DNA of 64,000 nt from positions 347,313 through 411,312 of the forward strand of contig JAJFFC010000020.1 of the NCBI GenBank assembly GCA_021776795.1. The letters are read 5' to 3'. The stretch is from Planctomycetota bacterium (GTDB lineage Bacteria > Planctomycetota > UBA1135). Made by a program: the position numbers and the translations under genes. Below are positions 41,658-51,492 of the stretch, in pieces. A model generated the notes under the pieces. It was not told where the DNA came from. It ran no database searches and saw only the letters and a list, made by a program, of their open reading frames with translations. Positions within the stretch are counted from its first letter, which is position 1. Each line of letters opens with the position of its first letter.

Positions 41658-42203
41658 CTAGGCTTCCTGCTCTTTCGCCACGCGCAGCCAGCGGGTGAAA
41701 CGATAGGAGGGTCCATCGAGTTCGTCCTGCTGCCAAGCGCCACGCTCTTCTAGCGCAAACTCCTGTTCCCACTCGGGGAAGAAGGCGTCACAGGGGAAGC
41801 GACCGTCGACTTCGGTGAGCAGAAGGGCATGACAGGAAGGGTGAGCCAAGCCGAGTGCATAAATTTCACCGCCTCCGATGACGAAAACATCGCCGCTTGC
41901 CTTGACCAAGGCGTCATCGAGGGTGGATACCACTTCGGCGCCCTCGGCTTGGTAGTTGGCTTGCCGACTCAGCACCAAATTCTTGCGATCAGGTAGGGGG
42001 CGGAAAGACTTGGGCAAAGATTCCCAAGTGCGGCGCCCCATGATGACCGTGTTCTGCGGCTTTTTGGGATCTAGCCGATGCTCCCCCTTGGTGAGGTCGG
42101 CGAACATGCGCATATCTCCCGGCAGATGCCAGGGCATGCGACCTTCGCGGCCGATGCCGCGGGCGCGGTCCATGGCCACAATGAGAGAGAAGCGTGCATT
42201 CAT
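41658..42203 (-). CDS. folA: dihydrofolate reductase
   Basis: 181 aa. Typical DHFR order: [11 protein letters not shown], the M-P-W-H-L-P-G-D loop, [12 protein letters not shown] and F-V-I-G-G-G-E-I-Y. It reduces dihydrofolate to tetrahydrofolate using NADPH. It overlaps the upstream thyA stop by 4 bases, so the two are cotranscribed in the order thyA-folA. Confidence 0.95.
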   Translation of the reverse strand: MNARFSLIVAMDRARGIGREGRMPWHLPGDMRMFADLTKGEHRLDPKKPQNTVIMGRRTWESLPKSFRPLPDRKNLVLSRQANYQAEGAEVVSTLDDALVKASGDVFVIGGGEIYALGLAHPSCHALLLTEVDGRFPCDAFFPEWEQEFALEERGAWQQDELDGPSYRFTRWLRVAKEQEA

Positions 42204-43006
42204 ACGGCGACTTCGAAACGAATGAAGGGGTGATGCTCGTAGCCGTGGATTTGAAAATCCTCCGGCCCAAGTTCAGCCATGGGCTTTTGCGCGACCTCGA
42301 GTTTCGGTAGGGGCAGCGGCTTACGCTCGAGTTGTTCGCGAATGCCGTCGAGGTGATTCAGGTAGAGGTGGGCATCGCCAAGGGTGTGCACAAACACCCC
42401 AGGCTCGAGGCCACATTCCTGCGCCATCATGGTCAACAACAGCGCGTAACTCGCAATGTTGAAGGGCACTCCCAGAGCGACATCGGCCGAGCGTTGGTAG
42501 AGCTGACAATCGAGACGATTGCCGGCGACGTAAAACTGAAACAACAAGTGGCACGGCGGCAACTTCATGTGCGGCAGATCCGCGACATTCCAGGCATTGA
42601 CCAATATCCGCCGCGAGTGCGGCTGGTTCTTGATGAGATCGACCGCCGCGGCGATTTGATCGACACCTTGGCGCTGGCCGGGGGCCTCCTGAGGGTGGCC
42701 ACCCCAGTTGCGCCATTGGTGACCGTAAATCGGTCCGAGGCTGCCATCTTCGTCGGCCCAGGCATTCCAAATTGGCGTGTGCTCGGCGAGACCGTCGTGG
42801 ATATTGGTGCTGCCGCGCAAAAACCACAACAGCTCATGCAGAATTCCCTTGAACAGCACCTTCTTTGTGGTGAGCAGGGGGAAGCCCTCACGCAGGTCGT
42901 AGCGCGTTTGGGTGCCAAAAATGGAGAGCGTGCCGACGCCGGTGCGGTCGTGGCGCTCCTCACCGTGGTCGAGGATTTCGCGGACGAGGGAAAGGTAGGA
43001 CTGCAT
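42200..43006 (-). CDS. thyA: thymidylate synthase (ThyA type)
   Basis: 268 aa from ATG 43006 (a GTG two codons upstream is possible). Catalytic Cys in [10 protein letters not shown] (residue 152), nucleotide/folate site R-T-G-V-G-T, and the R-S-A-D-V-x-L-G-V-P-F-N motif are all present. It methylates dUMP with methylene-THF, giving dihydrofolate for the overlapping folA product. TATGAT lies 8 bases before the ATG. Confidence 0.96.
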   Translation of the reverse strand: MQSYLSLVREILDHGEERHDRTGVGTLSIFGTQTRYDLREGFPLLTTKKVLFKGILHELLWFLRGSTNIHDGLAEHTPIWNAWADEDGSLGPIYGHQWRNWGGHPQEAPGQRQGVDQIAAAVDLIKNQPHSRRILVNAWNVADLPHMKLPPCHLLFQFYVAGNRLDCQLYQRSADVALGVPFNIASYALLLTMMAQECGLEPGVFVHTLGDAHLYLNHLDGIREQLERKPLPLPKLEVAQKPMAELGPEDFQIHGYEHHPFIRFEVAV

Positions 43007-43080
43007 CCCCACGCATCATAAGGGTTCGGTTAGGGTGGAGAACCCCCCTGAAATCCCAAGATACCCCTCCTCGCCCTCCC

Positions 43081-45507
43081 ATGCTCACCTTCCTATTGTT
43101 CGGGTTGCAAGCCGCCGTGCCTGCCCCAGCCCTCCCCACTGCTCAAGAGCCCGCGGTCATCCAAACAGGCGATATCGTCGCCCAGCTTTGGCAAGACCGT
43201 GCGCCCAACGGTGACCTTCACGACCATTACCGCATCTCTCTCGATGGCGGCGAAACCTTTAGTCGTGATCGCTTGACCACCTACGACATTTACCTGCGCT
43301 ACGGCGTGTTCGATCCGCTGCGCGATCAGGCTCCTGCTGTCCCAGAGGAACTGGCCGCACCATCGAGCGGGAACCAGTTGTGGATTGTCCAGTTTGAGAC
43401 CCAAGGCATGGAGCCTTGGCGCGAGTGGCTGCGCCAGCGTGGTGCTGTCGACCACCGCTTCCTAGGGATGCACGCCGGAATTTGGGAGATGCCCCAAGAC
43501 CTCGCTAAGCTTGCTCAAGAGCAAGATTTTGTGCGCTGGGTCGGCCCCTTCCACCCGGCCTATAAGTTAGAGAACGAATTGTTCGATGCCTTCCAGCAGG
43601 AAGCTCTCGTCACTGCCCGTTACAACGTGGTGGTCGGCGAGTGGGGCCTTGGTCAGAAAGAACCACTGGCCGATCAGATTCGCGCCATGGGCGGCACCGT
43701 GCATACTGCCTATGACTCCGGTTGGATTGTTTCGGCAACCCTGACTCCGTCGCAATTGATGCAGGTCGTAGCCAACCCGATGGTTCTTGGCTTGGATCGC
43801 TGGAGCGCTCCAGAACATGACATGGATATCGTCCGTAGCGTCATGGGCGCGAACTACGTCGAAACCGTTGGCGGTTACACCGGACTTGGTGTGCGCGCCG
43901 AGGTCATGGATGGCGGTGTCGATACCAGCCATGCCGACTGGGCTTCGCCGCCAATCTTGCACGGCTCGGTGAGCTCTGGTTCGCACGGCACCTGCACCTA
44001 TGGCATTAACTTTGCCACCGGTGCGAGCACTGCGGGTGGCCAAAGCCGCGGTGTTGCCCCTGACGCCACCGGCATCATGGCCGACTACGACAGCCTTGGT
44101 AACCGTTACACCCACACCGCAGAGTTGGTCAACCCGGCCTTGCAGTATCGCGCGGTGTATCAGTCCAACAGCTGGGGCGGAAGCCGTACTTCGCAGTACA
44201 ACTCGACCTCGCAGGAAATGGATGACATCATTTTCATCAATGACTTCTCCATTCTGCAGTCGCAAAGTAACGCCGGTACCACACAATCGCGTCCGCAGGC
44301 TTGGGCCAAGAACATCATTGCCGTGGGCGGCATCCGCCACGGCAACAACAGCAGCGACGCCGATGACAACTGGACCTTCGGCGCTTCCATTGGCCCAGCT
44401 GCCGACGGTCGCATCAAGCCTGACCTTGCCGCCTACTACGACTCGGTGTGGACCTCGGACCAAGATCCTGGTGGCTATGTCGGTGGCGATGATTACACCT
44501 CCTTCAGTGGCACCTCTGCCGCCACGCCGATCGTGGCTGGTCACCTCGCGCTGATTTATCAGATGTGGGCTGCCGGTGAGTTTGGCAACGTGGTTGGCCC
44601 TGGCGATGTCTTCGACAATCGTCCGCACAACACCACCGCCAAGGCGCTGTTGCTCAATAGCACCAAGCAGTGGACCTTCTCCGGCGCTGGCCACGACCTG
44701 ACTCGTGTGCACCAAGGTTGGGGTAAGCCAGATTTGGCTCGCCTTTACGACAACTCCGATGACACCTTCGTCATCGATGAGAGCGACGTCCTGACCAACT
44801 TGGGTGTCGTGACCTACGACCTCACTGTGCCGGCTGGTGCTGCGGAATTCCGCGCCACCATGATCTACACCGATCGCGCTGGTACCACGAGTTCAAACCT
44901 GCACCGCATCAATGACTTGTCCCTGCGCGTGACCGCACCGAACGGTTTGGTCTACTGGGGTAACAACGGCCTCAATGCGGCCATGACCAGCACCTCTGGT
45001 GGTGTCTCCAACACCAAGGACACGGTCGAGCAAGTCATCGTCAGCAGCCCGGTTGCCGGTGTCTGGACGGTCGATGTCTTTGCCGACGAAGTCAACCAGG
45101 ACACGCACCCCGAAACGCCTGCATTGGATGCCGACTTCGCGTTGATTGTCACTCCAGTGACCGGCTCGACCGGCGGGCAAACCACCGATTCCATCTCGCT
45201 CACCGGTGTGTCCAACCCAATGGCTGGATTCCCATACGCCTACCAGTACACCAACGCCCCGGCCAACTCTTCGGTATGGCTTCTGGGTTCGGGCAACAAC
45301 GCCGGCACGGTGTACGCAGGTCATGACTTTGACCTCGGTGCGCCAATCTCGGTGATTGCTACCGGTACCGCCACCGTAAGCGGCGACGGCACTTTCTTCT
45401 TGAACATTCCTTCGGGCGCATCGGGCGTGACTTACTACCTGGAAGTTGCAGCTCTGTCCGCGGGAACCTGGTCGGAATCTGCAGACTTGCAGCTGACCAT
45501 TCAGTGA
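43081..45507 (+). CDS. secreted subtilisin-like (S8) serine peptidase
   Basis: 808 aa with a short signal (about 1-22). The N-terminal ~230 residues look like a propeptide plus an extra domain. The catalytic triad is visible: D277 (V-M-D-G-G-V-D), H302 (S-H-G-T) and S479 (F-S-G-T-S-A-A-T-P). A proprotein-convertase/P-domain-like beta region (about 580-690) and a final beta domain (about 705-808, containing G-T-G-T-A-T / F-L-N-I-P-S-G) follow. The tail resembles in outline the module of the other secreted proteins but lacks their G-P-x-x-x-P-F-G core. The stop overlaps the hydrolase gene (GTGA). Confidence 0.9.
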   Translation: MLTFLLFGLQAAVPAPALPTAQEPAVIQTGDIVAQLWQDRAPNGDLHDHYRISLDGGETFSRDRLTTYDIYLRYGVFDPLRDQAPAVPEELAAPSSGNQLWIVQFETQGMEPWREWLRQRGAVDHRFLGMHAGIWEMPQDLAKLAQEQDFVRWVGPFHPAYKLENELFDAFQQEALVTARYNVVVGEWGLGQKEPLADQIRAMGGTVHTAYDSGWIVSATLTPSQLMQVVANPMVLGLDRWSAPEHDMDIVRSVMGANYVETVGGYTGLGVRAEVMDGGVDTSHADWASPPILHGSVSSGSHGTCTYGINFATGASTAGGQSRGVAPDATGIMADYDSLGNRYTHTAELVNPALQYRAVYQSNSWGGSRTSQYNSTSQEMDDIIFINDFSILQSQSNAGTTQSRPQAWAKNIIAVGGIRHGNNSSDADDNWTFGASIGPAADGRIKPDLAAYYDSVWTSDQDPGGYVGGDDYTSFSGTSAATPIVAGHLALIYQMWAAGEFGNVVGPGDVFDNRPHNTTAKALLLNSTKQWTFSGAGHDLTRVHQGWGKPDLARLYDNSDDTFVIDESDVLTNLGVVTYDLTVPAGAAEFRATMIYTDRAGTTSSNLHRINDLSLRVTAPNGLVYWGNNGLNAAMTSTSGGVSNTKDTVEQVIVSSPVAGVWTVDVFADEVNQDTHPETPALDADFALIVTPVTGSTGGQTTDSISLTGVSNPMAGFPYAYQYTNAPANSSVWLLGSGNNAGTVYAGHDFDLGAPISVIATGTATVSGDGTFFLNIPSGASGVTYYLEVAALSAGTWSESADLQLTIQ

Positions 45508-46418
45508 GCGAAGAACTTTTTCCCCCAGCGCCCAGAGAACCTCGGTTCTCTGGGCGCGTCCTTTTGTTAAAGCTCCTGCGCATTCTGCTGTTAGTCATTA
45601 TTGGCACATCGCTGCTCGTCGCGATTGCCATGCCCGACTATATGCGCGCCCAAGCTTGGGCCTCGCCCACATCGCCCGCAGAATGGCTGCTGTTTCAGCC
45701 CTTCGAGCTCAGCGCAGAGGAGTGGGAGAGTGGACCACATGCAGACCAGGGTCTGTTCTTTGCTTCGGCAGACGGCACCTTGCTGCATGGCGCTTGGTTT
45801 CCTGCTGAGAACCCGCAAGGCGTTTTGGTCTTCGCGCATGGCAATGCGGGTCACCTACAACACAGCACCGATCGTGCAGAGTTCTTGCGTGATCGCTTTC
45901 AACTTTCGGTGCTGCTGTTCGACTACCGTGGCTATGGCTTAAGCGAAGGCACCGCCACGGTGGAAGGCGCATTAGCCGACACTCGTGCCGCGAGAGCCCA
46001 AGCCGCCCAACTTGCACAAATTCCAAAGGAGCAAGTGATTCTGATGGGGCGTTCACTTGGTGGCGCCTTGGTCGCCGAAGTCGCTTCCAAAGAGGAGCCT
46101 CGAGCTTTGATCATCGAAAGCAGCTTTCGTTCCTTGCAGGAGATTTGCCGCGTCCATTTCCCACGCCTCACTTGGTTGGTTTCCGCGGACAAGCTCAACT
46201 CTACTGCCGCCCTTCAGCGCTACCGCGGCCCTTTGCTGTTGAGCCATGGTGACGCCGACAACACGATTCCCTTCTCCCATGGGCAGGCGTTGTTCCAGGC
46301 CGCAGCCGGATCCAAGAAGTTCGTGCGCATTCCCGGGGGCGATCACAATGACATGCAGAGTGAAGCTTATTGGGAAGAGTTAGGGCGCTTCTTGGAAAGC
46401 CTTAGCGCAGCAAGGTAA
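45504..46418 (+). CDS. membrane-anchored alpha/beta hydrolase
   Basis: 304 aa from GTG, overlapping the peptidase stop by 4 bases. One TM segment (about residues 22-42) precedes the hydrolase fold: F-A-H-G-N-A-G-H (oxyanion), nucleophile elbow M-G-R-S-L-G-G (near residue 180), a D-A-D-N-T-I acid loop and a G-D-H-N catalytic His. It resembles the YqkD/BEM46-type serine hydrolases. Substrate unknown, possibly a lipid or peptide ester. The 3' end overlaps the convergent lipoate ligase gene by 17 bp. Confidence 0.82.
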   Translation: MSEELFPPAPREPRFSGRVLLLKLLRILLLVIIGTSLLVAIAMPDYMRAQAWASPTSPAEWLLFQPFELSAEEWESGPHADQGLFFASADGTLLHGAWFPAENPQGVLVFAHGNAGHLQHSTDRAEFLRDRFQLSVLLFDYRGYGLSEGTATVEGALADTRAARAQAAQLAQIPKEQVILMGRSLGGALVAEVASKEEPRALIIESSFRSLQEICRVHFPRLTWLVSADKLNSTAALQRYRGPLLLSHGDADNTIPFSHGQALFQAAAGSKKFVRIPGGDHNDMQSEAYWEELGRFLESLSAAR

Positions 46419-47133
46419 AGGCGTCGTTGCCGAAGCGCTTGGCTTCGATGGCGTCGGCCTTGGTCAACTCATGCGGCGACCATTCGCCAGATTGAAAGTC
46501 ATAGCCCATGGCCCTGCCCATGACCGAGGTCAGAGCGGCAAGGTCTGGTTCGCGACCGAGCGCGGCGATTCCGGGGGTTTCCTGCGGATGTTCCAACACC
46601 AAGGAACCATGGAACAGAATCCAGCCATGGCGTCGGCGTGCGGCGGATCCTAAGAGCTTGCGCCCATCCATGGCGAGGTCAAGCGGACTCGAGTCTTCGA
46701 AGCACCACGCCGACCCGAGAATGTCGGAGTGCATATGGCCTTCGTGACGCATGCGCACTTCCGCACCAGCTTGGCGCGCGAGCTCCTGCGCCCACGCTTC
46801 GTGAATCGCACTCATGGCTGCGGCTGGGCCACCAGCCAAGGCGCCAACTTCCGGCGCGCACAATGAGTAGGTCAGTTCATGCTCATGCAAGATGGCTTTG
46901 CCGCCAGTCGAGCGGCGCACCACCTCGCCGCCGCGGGCACGTACCGCATCAAGCGGAAGGTCGGCGGCGTGTTGGAAGTATCCAAGCGAAAGAGTCGGCT
47001 TGGCCCAACGATAAAAGCGTAAGGTGGGCAGGGCCCGAGTTTCCAATAAGGATTCGTCGCGCGCCATATTGGTCGCGCCTGCAAGAGGCCCATCTACGAG
47101 GAGACGGGCCTCTGATGCTTGGTCACTAGTCAC
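46402..47133 (-). CDS. lipoate-protein ligase / octanoyltransferase family protein
   Basis: 243 aa from GTG 47133, overlapping the gcvPB stop by 8 bp. It has the LplA/LipM core: W-A-K-P-T-L-S-L-G-Y-F-Q, V-R-R-S-T-G-G-K-A-I-L-H (near residue 70) and D-G-R-K-L-L-G-S-A with the key Lys. It ends the glycine-cleavage operon, so GcvH is the obvious acceptor of the lipoyl or octanoyl group. Whether it uses free lipoate (LplA) or octanoyl-ACP (LipM) cannot be told by eye. Confidence 0.85.
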   Translation of the reverse strand: MTSDQASEARLLVDGPLAGATNMARDESLLETRALPTLRFYRWAKPTLSLGYFQHAADLPLDAVRARGGEVVRRSTGGKAILHEHELTYSLCAPEVGALAGGPAAAMSAIHEAWAQELARQAGAEVRMRHEGHMHSDILGSAWCFEDSSPLDLAMDGRKLLGSAARRRHGWILFHGSLVLEHPQETPGIAALGREPDLAALTSVMGRAMGYDFQSGEWSPHELTKADAIEAKRFGNDAFTLLR

Positions 47134-48583
47134 CGCAGCGGTAACAGAGTTGCGGGTCGCGCACGGCACGGGCTTCATCGACACGCGTCACCGGCATGGT
47201 GACTGGCGCTTCGTGCAGTTTTTCGTCTCCGGCGGCCGCTTCTTCGGCAATCATGATCATGGTCTCGGCAAAGGCGTCGAGAGTTTCCTTGGACTCGGTT
47301 TCGGTCGGTTCAGCCATGATGGCTTCGTGGACCACGAGCGGGAAGTACACCGTCGGCGGGTGGTAGCCACAATCGATCAAGCGCTTGGCGATATCCAAGG
47401 TATGAATCCCGGCGTCGCGCATTGCCTTGGTCGGGCGCGCCACAAACTCGTGCATGCACACGCGGTTGTAAGGCACACGCCAGTACTTGTCGACCAACAC
47501 CCGCAGGTAGTTGGCGTTGAGCACGGCGTTTTCGGCCACGCGACGAGCGCCCTTGGCGCCAAGACGACGCACGTAGCAGTAGGCGCGAACCAGCACCAAG
47601 AAGTTGCCGTGGAAGGCGCGCATACGACCGATGGAATGCTCTGGCGTTTGCAGGCGGTAAAGCCCTTCCTCTTCGACGATCTGCGGCGCCGGCAGGAAGG
47701 TGCGCAGTTCTTCAGTGACGCAAACCGGACCGGAACCAGGGCCGCCACCGCCGTGGGGGGTGGACATGGTCTTGTGCAGGTTGAGGTGCATCATGTCGAT
47801 GCCAAAATCACCCGGCCGTGCCACGCCCATGATGGCGTTGAAGTTGGCGCCGTCCATATAGACCTTGCCGCCCGCATCATGGACCATTTTGCAAATTTCC
47901 ACGATGTTGTCCTCGAACAAGCCCAGCGTGTTCGGATTGGTGATCATGAGGCCGGCGGTGTCGTCGCCAAGGTGCTTGGCGAGGTCTTCGAGGTCACACA
48001 GACCGCGATCATCGGACTTGACCGTGACCACGCTGAATCCAGACAGGGTGCACGACGCCGGGTTGGTGCCATGTGCGCTATCCGGAACCATAATTTTTCG
48101 CCGCTGATGCTCGCCACGCTGGTCGAGCCAAGCGCGCAACACCATCAGTGCGGTGAGTTCACCATGAGCGCCCGCAGCGGGGTGCAGGGTGACGGCAGGC
48201 AGGCCCGTAAGCTCACCCAAGTCGCGAGCGAGATCATGCATCAAGGCCAATGCGCCCTGCGCGGTGTCCTCGTCTTGCAGCGGGTGCAAGCCGGACCATT
48301 CTTCGCGCGCAGCAATCGCTTCATGAACTACCGGGTTGTACTTCATGGTGCACGAACCAAGTGGGTAGAAGTTGACCGAGATGCCAAAGTTCTTTTGGCT
48401 CAGGCGCGTGAAGTGACGCAGCAAATCGAGCTCGCCAAGTTCAGGCAGCGCTGGTGGGGTGTCGCGCAAGGCCGAGGACGGAAGGCCGGCGGTGGCCGCC
48501 GTGCGATCGGCGCCGGTGGTGCGGAAGCAGCGTCGCCCAGGACGCGAGTCTTCAAACAGTAAGTTGACTGGTGGAAGGTACAC
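47126..48583 (-). CDS. gcvPB: glycine dehydrogenase (decarboxylating) subunit 2
   Basis: 485 aa. GTG 48583 is chosen because a Shine-Dalgarno (TGAGGA) lies about 7 bases upstream, directly after the gcvPA stop. It contains D-S-A-H-G-T-N-P-A-S and the PLP-binding L-N-L-H-K-T-M-S-T-P-H-G-G-G-G-P-G motif. Together with subunit 1 it forms the split P-protein that decarboxylates glycine and transfers the aminomethyl group to GcvH. Both halves appear intact. Confidence 0.95.
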   Translation of the reverse strand: MYLPPVNLLFEDSRPGRRCFRTTGADRTAATAGLPSSALRDTPPALPELGELDLLRHFTRLSQKNFGISVNFYPLGSCTMKYNPVVHEAIAAREEWSGLHPLQDEDTAQGALALMHDLARDLGELTGLPAVTLHPAAGAHGELTALMVLRAWLDQRGEHQRRKIMVPDSAHGTNPASCTLSGFSVVTVKSDDRGLCDLEDLAKHLGDDTAGLMITNPNTLGLFEDNIVEICKMVHDAGGKVYMDGANFNAIMGVARPGDFGIDMMHLNLHKTMSTPHGGGGPGSGPVCVTEELRTFLPAPQIVEEEGLYRLQTPEHSIGRMRAFHGNFLVLVRAYCYVRRLGAKGARRVAENAVLNANYLRVLVDKYWRVPYNRVCMHEFVARPTKAMRDAGIHTLDIAKRLIDCGYHPPTVYFPLVVHEAIMAEPTETESKETLDAFAETMIMIAEEAAAGDEKLHEAPVTMPVTRVDEARAVRDPQLCYRCGD

Positions 48584-48593
48584 GATGATTTCC

Positions 48594-49943
48594 TCAGGCG
48601 GGGACTTGGGTTTGGCAGCTTGCGGCGAGGCTCGCAAGCAGGTGAATATCTTCCGGACGCACCTTCTCGGTGCAGGCCAGAGTGAAGATGCCGTCCATGT
48701 TGTCGAACCAACGCGACAGCGGCAACACGCCGTGGAGGCCTTGCTCGAGCATGCTGTCCTTCAGTTGCTGCACCGCATCTTCGTTTTCCATGCGAAAGGC
48801 GCATTCGTTGAAGAAGGGAGCCTCGGGGAAGGCGCGAGGCACACCGGATTGCTCCAGCGCCTCGACCAAAGCCAGCATGCGTTGGCGCGACACCGCAGCG
48901 ACTTCTTCTAGACCCTCAGGGCCGAGGGCTGCCATGTGAATGCAACCGCGCAGCGCAATCAGAGAGTTGTTGGTGCAGATGTTGCTGGTCGCCTTTTCTC
49001 GGCGAATGTGCTGTTCGCGAGTCTGGAAGGCAAGGGTGTAAGCGCGGCGACCTTTGGTATCGACCGACTGGCCAACCAAGCGGCCAGGAAGCTTGCGCAC
49101 GGCCTTGGACGAGGCCGCAAAGAAGCCGAAGCCAGGCCCGCCGTAGCCCAGAGGGACTCCCAAGGACTGGCCTTCGCCGACCACAATGTCAAAGCCCATG
49201 GCGCCCGGGCTCTTGAGCAAGCCCATGGACACCGGATAGACCGAAGAAATCGCGAGTGCGCCGGCTGCATGTGCCTCGGCGGCCAGACTCTCGAGCTCTT
49301 CGACACCGCCAAGAAAGTTCGGCTGCTGCACCAACACCGAAGCAGTGTCTTGGTTGATCAGGCCTTCCCATGCCGTGAGGCCACCATCCAGCGGAGCAAT
49401 GACGATTTCCGCCTCCATGTGGTGCATGTAGGTGCGAATGGTCTCGATGGTTTCGGGATGAACTCCTTCGGAAATGACCACGCGCTTGCGCCGCGTTTGC
49501 GTCATGCTCATGAGCACGGCTTCCGCCGCCGCCGAAGAGCCGTCGTACATCGAGGCATTGGCCACTTCACAACCAGTGAGTTCGGCAATCATCGATTGAA
49601 ACTCAAAAATCCATTGCAAGGTGCCCTGCGAACACTCCGGCTGATAGGGGGTGTAGGCCGTCAAGAACTCCGAGCGTTGCATTAAGTGGTCGACAATCGC
49701 CGGCCAAGTGTGGTCATAAAACCCACCGCCGAGAAAACAGCTGCCAGTTGCCGGCTGGTTGTCGGCGCCGAGCTCGGCCAAATGCGCTTGCAGTTCACTC
49801 TCGCTGAGGCCATCGGCGATCGCCGGCAGCTCCTTGAGTTGCACGTCTTCGGGAATCGAAGCAAACAACTCCTGCAGCGAGGAAAGGCCGATGCGCTCCA
49901 ACATGGCAGCGCGGTCGGCATCGGAGTTCTGGATGTAAGGCAT
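48594..49943 (-). CDS. gcvPA: glycine dehydrogenase (decarboxylating) subunit 1
   Basis: 449 aa. It begins M-P-Y-I-Q-N-S-D and contains F-L-G-G-G-F-Y-D-H, Y-T-P-Y-Q-P-E and N-A-S-M-Y-D-G-S-S-A, the signatures of the N-terminal-type P-protein half. It supplies the other half of the two-subunit P protein. It starts 3 bp after the gcvH stop. Confidence 0.95.
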   Translation of the reverse strand: MPYIQNSDADRAAMLERIGLSSLQELFASIPEDVQLKELPAIADGLSESELQAHLAELGADNQPATGSCFLGGGFYDHTWPAIVDHLMQRSEFLTAYTPYQPECSQGTLQWIFEFQSMIAELTGCEVANASMYDGSSAAAEAVLMSMTQTRRKRVVISEGVHPETIETIRTYMHHMEAEIVIAPLDGGLTAWEGLINQDTASVLVQQPNFLGGVEELESLAAEAHAAGALAISSVYPVSMGLLKSPGAMGFDIVVGEGQSLGVPLGYGGPGFGFFAASSKAVRKLPGRLVGQSVDTKGRRAYTLAFQTREQHIRREKATSNICTNNSLIALRGCIHMAALGPEGLEEVAAVSRQRMLALVEALEQSGVPRAFPEAPFFNECAFRMENEDAVQQLKDSMLEQGLHGVLPLSRWFDNMDGIFTLACTEKVRPEDIHLLASLAASCQTQVPA

Positions 49944-49946
49944 GGT

Positions 49947-50330
49947 TTAGCTCTCAGAGGCCACGACTTCTTCGTACGCGGCGGCATCCTTTAGGCCATC
50001 CAGCGCATCGGCGCCAGACACTTTGACCTTAATCAGCCAGCCACTGTTGAGGGCATCGCTTTGAAGTGGGTCAAGGGCATCGGGCAAGTCGCTGTTGATT
50101 TCGACGACTTCGCCATTGACTGGCGAGTTGATGTCAGAAACAGCTTTCACCGATTCGACTTCACCGAAGCTCTCGCCACGAGTGACGCTTTGGCCAATCT
50201 CAGGCAAATCGAGATACACCAGTTCGCCGAGTTGCTCGACGGCGAAATCGGTAATGCCGACGGTGGCGACATCGCCCTGGAGTTGGGCCCATTCGTGGGA
50301 ATCGAGGTAAGAACGGTCGTTAGGACGCAT
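49947..50330 (-). CDS. gcvH: glycine cleavage system H protein
   Basis: 127 aa, normal length. E-S-V-K-A-V-S-D-I (near residue 60) carries the lipoylated Lys. N-terminal H-E-W and G-I-T-D-F-A. It shuttles the aminomethyl intermediate between P, T and L proteins. It lies 11 bp downstream of gcvT and next to gcvPA. Confidence 0.97.
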   Translation of the reverse strand: MRPNDRSYLDSHEWAQLQGDVATVGITDFAVEQLGELVYLDLPEIGQSVTRGESFGEVESVKAVSDINSPVNGEVVEINSDLPDALDPLQSDALNSGWLIKVKVSGADALDGLKDAAAYEEVVASES

Positions 50331-50341
50331 GGTATTGGGGC

Positions 50342-51430
50342 TTAATCGCGGGAACGGTGGGGTACAAAGGGAAGGTCAACGCGCTCGACAGCCATCCGTT
50401 TGCCACGGATGTCGACCTCGAGCGGTCCGTCGATGCCAAGTTGGCACCAAGCGGTGGCAATCGGTTTCTCGAGTGTTGCCGAGAACACGCCGCTGCACAC
50501 TTCGCCGACTAGTTTGTCGCCGCAGTAGAGCGGATAGCCTTCGCGCGGGACGCGCTTGGGCGCGGTGAGGCCAATCAGGCCTCGGGTCGGCTCGGGGAGC
50601 GCGCGCAGGGCGTCGCCGCCCACAAAATCGCGGGTCTTCCAGCCGCGCACGCCGAAGCGAAGGGCTGCTTCTATCGGATTCACACCTTCATGAATCTCGT
50701 GGCCATAAAGAGGAAGCGCCGCTTCGAGGCGCAGCACATCGCGCGCGCCAAGACCGACGGGCGCGGCGCCCAACTCGACCAAGCGTTGCCACACGGGGTC
50801 AATCTGTTCGGCAGTGACGAAGATTTCGTAGCCATGCTCTCCGGTGTAGCCGGTGCGGGCGAGGAACAAGGCGCCGAAGGGGGAGTCGAGTTCAGCCAGG
50901 TCCAGGAAGCCGGGGCAGAAATCACTCGATCCAGCAAGCTCGGCGAGGATGCGGTGCGACTCGGGGCCTTGCAGCGCCAAAATGCCACCACCATCTTCCG
51001 TCAAGTCGGCGCATTCGGTTTGGTCCAGGCGCGAAGTGAGGATGTCCCAGTCGCGTATGCGGTTACTGGCATTCACCACCATGAAGATTTCCTCTTCGCC
51101 GGTGCGATAGGTGATGAGGTCATCCATGATGCCGCCATCTTCCTGCAGGATCATGGTGTAGCGCGCCTTGCCAATGGGCTGGTCCATGATTGAGCCGCCG
51201 AGAGCGTAATCCAGTTCGGCGGCCGCAGCAGGGCCACAGAACAGGAAGCGCGCCATGTGCGAGACATCGAACAGGCCGGCGCCTTTCCGAACCGCGCGCG
51301 ATTCACCCAGAATCGAGCCGTAGTCCAGGGGCATTTCCCAGCCAGCGAAGGGGACCATCTTTGCGCCGAGCTCCCGGTGACGGGCGGCGAGAGGGGTCTG
51401 ATGAAGGGTTTCGGGAGAGGAAGTGTCCAT
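50342..51430 (-). CDS. gcvT: glycine cleavage T protein (aminomethyltransferase)
   Basis: 362 aa from ATG 51430. Conserved P-F-A-G-W-E-M-P-L, the F-D-V-S-H-M motif, R-T-G-Y-T-G-E-H-G-Y-E and the C-terminal barrel. It releases methylene-THF and ammonia. TTG 51439 is rejected because it overlaps the T-run after the terminator hairpin. First gene of the operon, directly behind the riboswitch. Confidence 0.96.
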   Translation of the reverse strand: MDTSSPETLHQTPLAARHRELGAKMVPFAGWEMPLDYGSILGESRAVRKGAGLFDVSHMARFLFCGPAAAAELDYALGGSIMDQPIGKARYTMILQEDGGIMDDLITYRTGEEEIFMVVNASNRIRDWDILTSRLDQTECADLTEDGGGILALQGPESHRILAELAGSSDFCPGFLDLAELDSPFGALFLARTGYTGEHGYEIFVTAEQIDPVWQRLVELGAAPVGLGARDVLRLEAALPLYGHEIHEGVNPIEAALRFGVRGWKTRDFVGGDALRALPEPTRGLIGLTAPKRVPREGYPLYCGDKLVGEVCSGVFSATLEKPIATAWCQLGIDGPLEVDIRGKRMAVERVDLPFVPHRSRD

Positions 51431-51436
51431 GAACGA

Positions 51437-51460
51437 CAAAAGGACGCCATGAGGGCGTCC
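51437..51460 (-). terminator. intrinsic terminator between glycine riboswitch and gcvT
   Basis: On the minus strand a perfect 7-bp stem (GGACGCC/GGCGTCC) with a 5-nt loop is followed by TTTTG. It ends 7 bases before the gcvT ATG. This is the expected expression platform for transcription-attenuation control. Confidence 0.75.
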
Positions 51461-51492
51461 TGTGGTGGTCGGGGATGACGATTCAGGGTCCG

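Noticed and set aside
43567..44715. A 382-aa minus-strand frame over the subtilase.
   Set aside because: Antisense of a peptidase with a complete catalytic triad.
47024..48562. A 512-aa plus-strand frame over gcvPB.
   Set aside because: Antisense shadow of an unmistakable gcvPB.
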